A stretch of DNA of 8,506 bases from Cloacimonetes bacterium UBA6081 (GCA_002428685.1 DIXL01000016.1:1-8506); one strand, 5' to 3'. Numbered from the stretch's first letter, positions 1 to 6,765 are shown. The notes: a model not told the origin generated them from the letters alone. Translations and numbers: made by a program.

Positions 1-95
1 ATAATTCGGGACGACAGTAATAATTTGGAACGACTGTAATAATTCGGGACGACAGTAATAATTTGGAACGACTGTAACACTTTGCAACATAAGTA
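1..95. repeat. Intergenic 19-bp tandem repeat with alternating unit types (A-B-A-B plus a degenerate fifth)
   Basis: Two perfect copies of a 38-bp unit occupy 1-76. Each is built from two related 19-mers: type A (1-19 and 39-57, ataattcgggacgacagta) and type B (20-38 and 58-76, ataatttggaacgactgta). Bases 77-95 match type B at 12 of 19 positions, so they look like a decayed fifth unit. Type A contains ACAGT and type B contains ACTGT, so neighbouring units can pair over five bases. The array sits just past the stop of hslO and may continue beyond the left edge. I see no coding potential and no clear terminator here. Confidence 0.85.
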
Positions 96-114
96 CATTG
101 ACAAGACACTTGCC

Positions 115-1017
115 TCATTTGTTATTGACTTTCCCTTTATCCGTATTGGTTAACTGCTCAATTAAGCTCTTAATCTCATCTGAGCCAAACTTATACTCTG
201 TATTACAATAATGGCAGATAGGTTTTATCCCCTTTGTCATTGTGGAAAGCTCTGCTTTTCCCAGTAACAACAAGGCATTAGAAAACCGTTCAAAACTGCA
301 ATTGCAACGATATGTAAGGCTGTGCTCTTCATTCTTCTGCCATGTAATACCTTTAAACACAAAGCGGGCAAGGATTTCTTCAATCGATAAACCCATATCC
401 ATTAAATCGCTTACATTGGGGGTAGCCAGTAGATTGGCACTTATTTCAGCGGCTGTAGCAGCATCTGCAAAGGGGAGCTGTTGAATAATAAAACCTCCCG
501 AAGCGCGCACTTTTGCCGTTTGATCTACCAAAATCCCCAAATTCACTACTGTGGGGATCTGTTCCGATTGCAGATAAAAATAGGCCAAATCCTCTGCTAT
601 CTCACCGCTAACAAGTTCGCAGGTTCCCATGTATGGTGCTGTTTCCGGCTCAGACCTGATGATGGAAAGAGTCCCTTTCCCCAAAGCCTTGCCGGGTAAA
701 AGGTTTGCGTCTTTATCTTCAAACCACAATTGAGGTTCTTTCACATAGCCCCGAACTGCACCATCAGCACAGCAGATTACCACTGCTCCACCAAGTTTAC
801 CGCTTCCATCCACCCGCAAAGTAAGCTCTGCAGCAGGATTCTTCAGGTCCCAGGAGAGCATGGCAGCCGCTGAAATCATCCGCCCCATCAGCAATGTAGC
901 AACGGGTGAAAGATCATGAAGGTCTCTGGCTTTTTGAGCTGTGTCGGTGCTGCTGACTCCAAAAATTCTGAAGTTGTCATTATGTGCTGTCCCACGAAAT
1001 ATGTAATCTCTATTCAT
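115..1017 (-). CDS. hslO: Hsp33 family redox-regulated molecular chaperone
   Basis: Hsp33 is a cytosolic holdase chaperone. In the family, zinc bound by four C-terminal cysteines is released on oxidation, disulfides form and the chaperone becomes active. The 300-residue product is close to the usual length of about 290. The N-terminal substrate-binding domain is recognisable from GSGKLGG (71-77), SGEIAEDLAYFYLQSEQIPT (137-156) and ASGGFIIQQLP (172-182). The redox switch is complete: CNC at 238-240 and CHYC at 268-271, giving the CxC...CxxC signature. It is the last gene of the lysC-metG-spoIID-hslO operon. Its ATG lies inside the end of the SpoIID-like gene, overlapping it by 8 bp, so translation is probably coupled. 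An AAGG lies about 8 nt before the ATG. No intrinsic terminator is visible between the stop and the repeat at 1-95. Confidence 0.95.
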   Translation of the reverse strand: MNRDYIFRGTAHNDNFRIFGVSSTDTAQKARDLHDLSPVATLLMGRMISAAAMLSWDLKNPAAELTLRVDGSGKLGGAVVICCADGAVRGYVKEPQLWFEDKDANLLPGKALGKGTLSIIRSEPETAPYMGTCELVSGEIAEDLAYFYLQSEQIPTVVNLGILVDQTAKVRASGGFIIQQLPFADAATAAEISANLLATPNVSDLMDMGLSIEEILARFVFKGITWQKNEEHSLTYRCNCSFERFSNALLLLGKAELSTMTKGIKPICHYCNTEYKFGSDEIKSLIEQLTNTDKGKVNNK

Positions 1018-2497
1018 TCATCCAGCCTTTGGAAATGATGGTATCGGGATAGTAATGAGCCAATATCTCTTGATATGATAGTCCGTATCTGGCCATTTGC
1101 AAAGCTCCTACCTGGCACATACCTACTCCATGCCCAGAACCTTTTCCTTTTATTTGTAAGGAGCTTTTGGGCGTAATTTGCACAACACCCTCGTCCAATC
1201 TGTAGCTGCCGGAAATATAGAAAAATGAAGAATATAAATTTCCAAAGGCTTGTCTGATTTTATATTCGCTTTCCAGGTTAACGGTTTTATCTCCAATCAG
1301 TTTCAGGCTCAGAATTCGCCCCGAGCGTCCTCTTTGTCCTATCTCAATCCGGTTTATATAGGCAATACCTGCGTTTTTTGCAAGCTCTTTGGCAGAAATG
1401 AATGCTTCCCAAGCCATGGCTCCTCGTTCCCAGGAACTTGATCCCGCAACCTCAATCTTGGTATCTATCCATTTTCGGGCATCAACCTCGCTGCTCAAAT
1501 CCAGCGAGTCTGCTTCGGCAATGCAAGTAACCCCATTCAAATGCTTTACGGGCTTACCTTTCCAGATGGCACTGGATGCATCGGTTTTACCCCCACAACT
1601 GCTATGATAGGTGGCATCGGCAATCACCCCATTTGCCAGAAGAACTTCTGCTGCGCAGTCTTCAACGGCACTGATAACCATCTTATTTTGCAAATACTTG
1701 CCTTTATAAACCTGGCAGTGGGTTCCGTTGCACAAATCGTAACCATCTGCTTTGTGGCGATTATTTATCAGCAAAGACAGCGCGTGCGTTCTGGCTGCCA
1801 CAGTTTGTGCCTTCAGAGCTTCCACTGGAGAAGAATTGCCAATTTCATTTTGGACTACTCCTGCCAGATAGCTTTCCAAGGGTAAATAGTGGTTTATCAA
1901 TAGTTTTCGCTTTACGGTTTTAATGATAAAATCACCCGTGAAACCAAGGCTGTTCCCGTTGATAAACAAATCTCCTGCCGAGCTAATTCGCAGAGGTGTT
2001 TCCAGATAACAAACTTCCCCGGCTTTATCCACAAGCTTCACCGTAGAATTAATCACATGCACTTCCATCACTTTGGAAAGTGGGATATTCTGGCAAGCGG
2101 CATATTCATCGGCAGCTTGTTTTTCACTGAAACTCTGCGGCAAAAAGTGTAGTAATTCCCGCTTAATTTTCAGCTGGTTTTGCTCCCAAACAAATGACTC
2201 CATTGGCACTGCCAGAGTATCAAACTCTGCTTCATTAGCAGTATCCCTTCTCTCCAGGATGCCATAATACATTGTTGCCTCAGGGTTTACGATCGATACA
2301 CTGATTTCACCGCTAAAAGTTCTTGAAATCAAGCCATCGTTTTCACTTACCACAATTTGGTTACCGCCAGGTCTGATGGAAAGCTGCGATTCTGTGGCCA
2401 GATTTATCTCCAACCAAAGCTGTCCCTCCTTAAAATCCGCCCCAAATAAAGCCCCGCTAAGCAGGGCAATAAACAGGCAGAAATGTTTTAAGCGCAT
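1010..2497 (-). CDS. Exported SpoIID/LytB-domain protein (probable peptidoglycan lytic transglycosylase or amidase enhancer)
   Basis: SpoIID-type domains cleave peptidoglycan glycan strands (SpoIID of sporulating Firmicutes) or stimulate amidases (LytB). Non-sporulating bacteria also carry such proteins, so this does not imply sporulation. The 495-residue product opens with a signal peptide (about 1-20, hydrophobic core CLFIALLSGALFGA), so it should act outside the cytoplasm. Residues 20-190 are a beta-rich region without a recognised motif. The SpoIID core spans about 195-330: LPLESYLAGVVQNEIG (205-220) with Glu218 at the position of the catalytic glutamate, then EALKAQTVAART (226-237), CNGTHCQVY (256-264) and TYHSSCGG (296-303), whose His and Cys residues could bind zinc. 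The C-terminal block GKGSGHGVGMCQVGA (451-465) is also typical. The ATG is 1 bp after the metG stop and has no good Shine-Dalgarno sequence, which suggests coupling to metG. Confidence 0.9.
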   Translation of the reverse strand: MRLKHFCLFIALLSGALFGADFKEGQLWLEINLATESQLSIRPGGNQIVVSENDGLISRTFSGEISVSIVNPEATMYYGILERRDTANEAEFDTLAVPMESFVWEQNQLKIKRELLHFLPQSFSEKQAADEYAACQNIPLSKVMEVHVINSTVKLVDKAGEVCYLETPLRISSAGDLFINGNSLGFTGDFIIKTVKRKLLINHYLPLESYLAGVVQNEIGNSSPVEALKAQTVAARTHALSLLINNRHKADGYDLCNGTHCQVYKGKYLQNKMVISAVEDCAAEVLLANGVIADATYHSSCGGKTDASSAIWKGKPVKHLNGVTCIAEADSLDLSSEVDARKWIDTKIEVAGSSSWERGAMAWEAFISAKELAKNAGIAYINRIEIGQRGRSGRILSLKLIGDKTVNLESEYKIRQAFGNLYSSFFYISGSYRLDEGVVQITPKSSLQIKGKGSGHGVGMCQVGALQMARYGLSYQEILAHYYPDTIISKGWMNE

Positions 2498-2498
2498 A

Positions 2499-4625
2499 CT
2501 ATTGCACTACAGAGCCGGGGCTTCCGTCTCCATCGGGACACAATGCCATTATCTTATCATTAGAGTGTGCCGCCAGAATCATGCCGTTGGATTCAATTCC
2601 CTTAATTTTACGGGGTTCCAAGTTTACCAGCATGGTAACTGTTTTGCCAATCAAATCCTGGGGAGCATAGCTTTGGGCAATTCCGGCAACCAGCACACGC
2701 TGTTCAAAGCCCAGATCCACCCTGAGTTTCAGCAGTTTATCTGTTTTGGGCACTGCCTCAGCTTCCAAAACCAGCGCAAGGCGGATATCCAGCTTGGCAA
2801 AATCGTCGTAAGAAATGCTATCTTTCACCGTAGCAGCGGACATCTTGTCTGCTGTTATTCCTATCGCAGACGGGACTTCCGCGACTACTGTTGTATTTCC
2901 TATCGCAGACGGGACGTCCGCAACTACGGTTGCATTTCCTATCGCAGACGGGACTTCCGCGGCTACTGTTGCCATAGCATGAAGCTTGGCAATCTGCGCC
3001 TCAATTTGTGCATCCTCCAGCTTGTGAAACAGAGGTTTTGTTTCGCCCAGAGTAACATCTCCCAACAGCTTATATGCCTCTGCAAAGCAAGGCTTGGCAT
3101 CCAGCCCCAGCATTTGCCGCAGTTGAAGCATGTGCTTGGGCAAGATAGGCAGCATGGCAACAGAAATCTTGGCCAGCAGGTTCGCACATACGTAAAGAGT
3201 CTCATTCACAGCAACCGTGTCCGCTTTTATCACGCTCCAGGGTTTGCGTTCGTCAAACCATCTATTGCCCAAACGCGCAATTTCCATAATTAAACGGGTA
3301 TTCTTCTTCACCTGATAATCTTTGTATCCGGCTTCAATTTCTTGCAGCAAAATATCTGTTTCTGCCAAAAGAGTTAGTGCGGCCTCACCCAGCACACAAT
3401 GGCTAATTTTACCCGCAAAGTTTTTTACCGCAAAGGCAAAGACACGATTGGCCAAATTGCCCAGGGTGTTATTCAAATCACCATTTATCTTGCCCTGAAA
3501 ATCCTTGAAACTAAAGTCTGCATCCTGACGCTCGGGAGCATTTACAGCCAGGTAATAGCGCAAATATTCACCCTCGAAGTCTTTCACAAATTCATCCACC
3601 CAAATTGCCCAATTTCTGCTGGTGGAGATTTTTTCTCCTTCCAGATTCATAAATTCGTTGGCAGGGATGTCATGCGGCAAACAGTAGGATTTGTCTTGTC
3701 CCATCAGCACGGCAGGCCAGATGAGAGCATGAAAGATAATGTTATCCTTACCGATAAAGTGGATCAGTTTAGTATTCCTATCCAGCCAGTAGTCTTTCCA
3801 TTTTTCCGGCTCACCAATCCGGGCAGCCCATTCAATTGTGGAAGAAATATACCCAATGGGAGCTTCAAACCACACGTATAGAACCTTTCCAGCTGCTTCT
3901 GGCAAAGGAACAGGCACCCCCCAGCTTAAATCTCTGGTTATGGAGCGCTCAATTAAGCCCTGATCCAACAATCCCAGCATAAAGTTGCGGACGTTTTCCT
4001 TCCAATATTCTTTGGTGGCTATCCAATCCCGCAATTTATCCCGAAAATCGTCCAATTGCACAAACCAATGTTTGGTTTCCCTAATCTCCGGCATTTTTCC
4101 ACAAATCTTACATTTTGGTTCTATCAAAGTCGTTGTATCATAAATCTGGCCACATTTATCGCATTGATCCCCCCGGGCTCCGGTTGCCCCACAGCGGGGA
4201 CAATGCCCTTCCACATAGCGATCCGGCAAATAGCGTTGATCGTGGCTGCAATAAAACTGCATGGTGCTTTTGGGCTGAACGTGCCCTTTCTCATAAAGCT
4301 GCAGAAAGAATTCCTGCGAAATAGCATGATGCTGCGGTCTGGCAGTGCCGGAAAAGTTATCAAATTCTATCCCCACTCCGTCAAATGCTTCCTTTATGCT
4401 GGCATGATACCTCTGCACAACTTCCTGAGGAGTAATGCCTTCCTTGTCGGCAGAGATTGAAATTGGTGTCCCATGCTCATCGGTTCCGCAGATGTAAATT
4501 ACGTCTTTTCCTGTCATTCTTAAAAAACGCACAAAAATGTCTGCGGGCAAATATGCTCCGGCCACGTGCCCAACATGCAGCTTGCCATTGGCATAGGGCA
4601 GAGCACTGGTTACTATGTATTTCAT
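2499..4625 (-). CDS. metG: Methionine--tRNA ligase with C-terminal tRNA-binding domain
   Basis: This class I synthetase charges tRNA-Met and initiator tRNA in the cytoplasm. The 708 residues read in order as follows. The Rossmann catalytic core carries HVGH at 17-20 (the HIGH motif) and a KMSKS equivalent, KISTS, at 332-336. Inserted in the core is a zinc-knuckle region with CxxC pairs at 142/145, 155/158 and 172/175 plus Cys126. The extra cysteines suggest a two-knuckle arrangement rather than the one-knuckle E. coli form (inference). A helical anticodon-binding domain covers about 380-545. A linker at 552-590 is made of three 13-residue repeats. A Trbp111/EMAPII-like tRNA-binding domain follows (about 611-708, FAKLDIRLALV...LVAGIAQ...NLEPRKIKGIESNGMILAA), used for dimerisation in homologues. 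The start ATG overlaps the lysC stop as ATGA and has GAGGT at 4632-4636, six bases upstream. The linker repeats make the protein slightly longer than usual. Confidence 0.97.
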   Translation of the reverse strand: MKYIVTSALPYANGKLHVGHVAGAYLPADIFVRFLRMTGKDVIYICGTDEHGTPISISADKEGITPQEVVQRYHASIKEAFDGVGIEFDNFSGTARPQHHAISQEFFLQLYEKGHVQPKSTMQFYCSHDQRYLPDRYVEGHCPRCGATGARGDQCDKCGQIYDTTTLIEPKCKICGKMPEIRETKHWFVQLDDFRDKLRDWIATKEYWKENVRNFMLGLLDQGLIERSITRDLSWGVPVPLPEAAGKVLYVWFEAPIGYISSTIEWAARIGEPEKWKDYWLDRNTKLIHFIGKDNIIFHALIWPAVLMGQDKSYCLPHDIPANEFMNLEGEKISTSRNWAIWVDEFVKDFEGEYLRYYLAVNAPERQDADFSFKDFQGKINGDLNNTLGNLANRVFAFAVKNFAGKISHCVLGEAALTLLAETDILLQEIEAGYKDYQVKKNTRLIMEIARLGNRWFDERKPWSVIKADTVAVNETLYVCANLLAKISVAMLPILPKHMLQLRQMLGLDAKPCFAEAYKLLGDVTLGETKPLFHKLEDAQIEAQIAKLHAMATVAAEVPSAIGNATVVADVPSAIGNTTVVAEVPSAIGITADKMSAATVKDSISYDDFAKLDIRLALVLEAEAVPKTDKLLKLRVDLGFEQRVLVAGIAQSYAPQDLIGKTVTMLVNLEPRKIKGIESNGMILAAHSNDKIMALCPDGDGSPGSVVQ
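2856..2972. repeat. 39-bp x 3 in-frame tandem repeat inside metG
   Basis: Units lie at 2856-2894, 2895-2933 and 2934-2972, with 33 to 35 of 39 positions identical in pairwise comparison. Every unit contains tatcgcagacgggac. The second has a palindromic GGACGTCC (2912-2919), which is GGACTTCC in the other two. On the coding (minus) strand each unit adds 13 residues: ATVAAEVPSAIGN, ATVVADVPSAIGN and TTVVAEVPSAIGI (residues 552-590). The array falls exactly between the anticodon-binding domain and the C-terminal tRNA-binding domain, so length changes should be tolerated. Because 39 is a multiple of three, the array also keeps antisense frames open. Confidence 0.93.
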
Positions 4626-5803
4626 ACAGCAACCTCAATTAATGCTTTGTGCAAAGTCTGCACCGCTTCTTTCATATATTTTTGGGGTAGAAGCAGTTCC
4701 AGGCTTTGTTCATTATTGGTGCTGCGAAGCACCTGGTATGGAGCGCAGAGCTGCAAAACCTTGCTGATTAAGGCAGGATCATGTCCCAAGCCCATGCCGG
4801 CCAAAACCACAAAGGCCAGGCTTGCGTCCTTGTCTTTTACTTCAATGCTTTGCTGTTGCAGCAGATAGTCTATCTCGCTGACGTATTTGTTTTCTATGAA
4901 AAGCTCCATGATTCCGTTATCTACAAAGCTTTTAAAGATCTCATGATGCCAGTTTTCCAGGGTTTCCAGCAATTTGGCGTTTATCTCAATCATGTAGCAC
5001 AGCAGGTTTTCTTTGTGCGCAATAGCCACAATTTTCCGTTCTTCCATGTAGTTATCCTTTATTGGGACTGGTTTTTCGGTGCTCATCAGCGAGCCGGGTG
5101 CAAAGGTAAAGGACGATTTTATCTCCACATCCACACCGTATTTTTTAGCAAATTCCACAGCCCGGGGATGTAGCACCCTGGAGCCGTTGTAACTCAAAGT
5201 CAGCATGAGATCAGAGCTGATTCTGGGCAGCAAGAATGGCTTTTCTACAATGCGTGGATCGGCTGTAAACACGCCATCCACATCGGTATAAATTTCACAT
5301 TTTTCAGCTCTCAAATAGCAGGCCAAAGCCACAGCAGAAGTATCCGAACCGCCACGCCCCAGGGTGGTAATCTCCTTATCCTGGCTCACACCCTGAAATC
5401 CTGCCACAATCACCACTTTTCCCTTTTCCAGTTCCTCGTGGATGCGAAAGGCTTTCACTTTCAGGATGCGGGCATTGCCATGCTTGCTATCGGTAATAAT
5501 CCCGCTTTGCGAGCCGGTGAAAGAGATGGACCGTATCCCCTCTTCCATCAACGCCAGGGATAGCAGACTCATGCTTATGCGCTCTCCCGCGGTTAATAGC
5601 ATATCCATCTCGCGGTGAGAAGGATGTTGCGAAATTCCGTGAGCCAGATTAAACAGCTCATCTGTAGTCTTTGCCATAGCCGAAACCACCAGCACAAGCC
5701 GGTCTCCGGCATGATAATCACTTGCCAGTTTACGTGCAATATTGCGGATTAACTCGATGCTTCCCACCGAGGTTCCGCCAAATTTCTTTACATTTATAGC
5801 CAT
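4622..5803 (-). CDS. lysC: Aspartate kinase (monofunctional)
   Basis: Aspartate kinase phosphorylates L-aspartate with ATP, the first step toward lysine, threonine and methionine. Numbered from the ATG at 5803 the product has 393 residues. It shows KFGGTSVGS (7-15) at the N-terminus, GRGGSDTSAVALA (149-161), YTDVDGVFTADPR (172-184) and LHPRAVEFAKKYGV (211-224), all hallmarks of the kinase domain. Residues 255-393 occupy the place of the regulatory ACT domains but lack the usual clear ACT motifs, so feedback control may be altered. The frame stays open to an ATG at 5920, but MAINVKKFGGTS is where the family normally begins, so 5803 is preferred; GAGTGG lies five bases upstream as a weak ribosome site. 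It is the first gene of the operon, and its stop overlaps the metG start by 4 bp. The symbol follows general usage; the sequence does not distinguish between paralogue names. Confidence 0.93.
   Translation of the reverse strand: MAINVKKFGGTSVGSIELIRNIARKLASDYHAGDRLVLVVSAMAKTTDELFNLAHGISQHPSHREMDMLLTAGERISMSLLSLALMEEGIRSISFTGSQSGIITDSKHGNARILKVKAFRIHEELEKGKVVIVAGFQGVSQDKEITTLGRGGSDTSAVALACYLRAEKCEIYTDVDGVFTADPRIVEKPFLLPRISSDLMLTLSYNGSRVLHPRAVEFAKKYGVDVEIKSSFTFAPGSLMSTEKPVPIKDNYMEERKIVAIAHKENLLCYMIEINAKLLETLENWHHEIFKSFVDNGIMELFIENKYVSEIDYLLQQQSIEVKDKDASLAFVVLAGMGLGHDPALISKVLQLCAPYQVLRSTNNEQSLELLLPQKYMKEAVQTLHKALIEVAV
4632..4636 (-). promoter_or_regulatory. metG ribosome binding site
   Basis: GAGGT on the minus strand, six bases before the metG ATG and inside the last codons of lysC. 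It supports the start that overlaps the lysC stop as ATGA. Confidence 0.6.
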
Positions 5804-5883
5804 ATCTACCACTCGTTCACGCTTTGGGGCGTTTGTCAAGCAAAAAAGCAGAAAAAAATCGCACCTCCTCATTTTTTCTTCGC

Positions 5884-5906
5884 TTCTTCCTTGGAGCAAG
5901 GAAGAA
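5884..5906. repeat. Perfect 10-bp inverted repeat (hairpin) in the lysC upstream region
   Basis: TTCTTCCTTG (5884-5893) and CAAGGAAGAA (5897-5906) are perfect complements around a GAG loop. The plus strand continues with AAAA and the minus strand with GCGAAGAAAAAATG, so neither side has the T tract expected of an intrinsic terminator. It could be a leader hairpin in lysC mRNA if transcription starts upstream of it, or a protein-binding site between the divergent genes. The sequence alone does not decide. Confidence 0.75.
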
Positions 5907-5913
5907 AAAATAG

Positions 5914-5942
5914 TTGACATGCAAAGAGCAAATTTGAAGTAT
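5914..5942 (+). promoter_or_regulatory. Candidate promoter of the caspase-like gene
   Basis: A perfect -35 box TTGACA (5914-5919) is followed after 17 bases by AAGTAT, a poor -10 match. TATGAA at 5940-5945 matches better but sits 20 bases away. Orientation and distance (about 30 bases before the start codon) fit the plus-strand gene. The -10 is weak, so this is tentative. Confidence 0.3.
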
Positions 5943-5963
5943 GAAAAAAAATGATCACAGCCT

Positions 5964-5968
5964 GGAGG
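5964..5968 (+). promoter_or_regulatory. Ribosome binding site that decides the caspase-like start
   Basis: GGAGG with five bases to the ATG at 5974. The earlier in-frame ATG at 5941 has no such site and would place eleven polar residues in front of the signal peptide, so 5974 is the better start. Confidence 0.85.
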
Positions 5969-5973
5969 AACAA

Positions 5974-6765
5974 ATGAAGAAGTTATTGATAATAAGCATG
6001 TTAATGTTGCTAATCACCTGCGCTTTTGCAGAACGGAAAGCTTTGGTGATTGCTAATTGGAATTATGCCAATACTATCCTGAAAAGCCCCTCTGCCGATG
6101 CCGATTCCATGCAGAAAGCCCTGGTAGATTTTGGGTTTAACGTAAAGCGGTTCAATAATTTAAATCTTGCATCTCTTGGTGCTGCGATTGATAGTTTTGC
6201 CATAAAAGTGAAATCTGTGGACGAAGTGGTGGTTTACTACAGCGGACATGGAGCCAATTTGAATTCCATCAACTACTTAGCTCCAGCCAATGTGGATTTG
6301 AGCAATGCGCAGACTTATACTAAAACCTGCTACAATCTGGGAACTCTGGCCACCAAAGTAAAAGCTGCCAAAACATCCATTATAATTGCGGAAGCCAATA
6401 AATTGTGGGCTCCAATCGGCAGTAAAAGTGGCGTTCCCAAAAGCTTTACCACGATGAAAGCCGCATCTGCCAATCAGATGATTATCTTTAGCGCCGAACC
6501 AGGAAAAGCAGTTCAAAACAGCTCACTAAGCTACAGCCTGTTCACCAGTGCCCTGATCAGCAAAATAAACGGGACTGAAGCCGGTGTAAATCAGTTTATT
6601 CCAAGCATGATAGGTGAGATGGATAAAAGCACCAATTCCCTGCAAAAACCCTGGTTTTCTGGACCGCTAAAAACCGACTTTTTCTTTCTTACCAGCGAGA
6701 TAAAATCCATGTGGAAACGCATGGACACCATGGAAATTGAGGGGGGGGGAAGTTTATCCTGGTAG
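5974..6765 (+). CDS. Exported caspase-like (peptidase C14 fold) protein, predicted catalytically inactive
   Basis: Bacterial caspase-like proteases use a His/Cys dyad to cut after basic or acidic residues. This 263-residue protein starts with a signal peptide (1-19, MKKLLIISMLMLLITCAFA). The caspase fold follows: RKALVIANWNYAN (21-33), alternating helices and strands, then VVVYYSGHG (85-93) with the catalytic His at 92, and NYLAPANVDL (100-109). The next strand, where the family has I-I-L-D-A-C-R, reads SIIIAEAN (135-142), so Ala141 replaces the catalytic Cys. The only cysteine in the mature chain is Cys119, which does not fit that role. The later fold markers MIIFSAEPGKAV (169-180), SLFTSALI (188-195) and PWFSGPLKTDFFF (226-238) are present. 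The protein stops after MEIEGGGSLSW, directly behind a G9 tract. It is transcribed alone, away from lysC. Family membership is likely; a binding or regulatory role is inference. Confidence 0.82.
   Translation: MKKLLIISMLMLLITCAFAERKALVIANWNYANTILKSPSADADSMQKALVDFGFNVKRFNNLNLASLGAAIDSFAIKVKSVDEVVVYYSGHGANLNSINYLAPANVDLSNAQTYTKTCYNLGTLATKVKAAKTSIIIAEANKLWAPIGSKSGVPKSFTTMKAASANQMIIFSAEPGKAVQNSSLSYSLFTSALISKINGTEAGVNQFIPSMIGEMDKSTNSLQKPWFSGPLKTDFFFLTSEIKSMWKRMDTMEIEGGGSLSW
6741..6749 (+). repeat. G9 homopolymer at the 3' end of the caspase-like gene
   Basis: Nine consecutive G, 14 bases before the TAG stop. One G more would give a tail GGGKFILVASNI with a stop at 6777-6779. One less would give GGEVYPGSIKYLKV with a stop at 6785-6787. 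All three frames therefore end within about 22 bases of each other, and a length change would alter only the last residues. The tract is also a common place for sequencing error. Confidence 0.9.

Larger units (their letters stand above)
5804..5973. other. Divergent intergenic region between lysC and the caspase-like gene
   Basis: These 170 bases separate the two preferred start codons. On the minus strand they hold an AGGAGGTG (5869-5862) that matches the anti-Shine-Dalgarno core perfectly, but it lies almost 60 bases before the lysC ATG. They also hold a TTGACA (5839-5834) ending 30 bases before that ATG, without a convincing -10 at normal spacing. On the plus strand they hold TTGACA (5914-5919) and the ribosome site of the caspase-like gene. 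A 10-bp inverted repeat lies at 5884-5906. The minus frame is open through most of the region, which is why a longer aspartate kinase can be read there. Confidence 0.7.

Noticed and set aside
1..95. CRISPR array
   Set aside because: The 19-mers are contiguous, with no unique spacers, and there are no cas genes nearby.
1..2972. Common origin of the 38-bp array at 1-76 and the 39-bp array in metG
   Set aside because: They share little beyond a GTCCCG core and similar length; the alignment is too weak to claim a relation.
2376..3293. Plus-strand open frame of 305 codons with arginine-rich repeats (YRRRDF)
   Set aside because: It is antisense to metG and spoIID, has no ribosome site, and is held open by the 39-bp repeat, whose length is a multiple of three. 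The minus-strand genes are unmistakable.
5809..5863. Possible 15-residue leader peptide (GTG start) before lysC as an attenuator
   Set aside because: It is not enriched in Lys, Thr or Met codons and has no terminator/antiterminator pair, so there is no basis for attenuation.
5804..5920. Longer aspartate kinase starting at the ATG at 5920 or 5872
   Set aside because: The extra residues are not family-like, and MAINVKKFGGTS matches the normal N-terminus. The extension also crosses the hairpin and a possible promoter box. Left as a regulatory question.
5941..5973. Caspase-like gene starting at the ATG at 5941
   Set aside because: GGAGG lies five bases before the ATG at 5974, which also begins a standard signal peptide; the earlier ATG has no ribosome site.
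6016..6033. Lipoprotein signal in the caspase-like protein (Cys16 in LLITCAFA)
   Set aside because: The residue before Cys is Thr, not Gly/Ala/Ser, and AFA fits a signal peptidase I cleavage site better.
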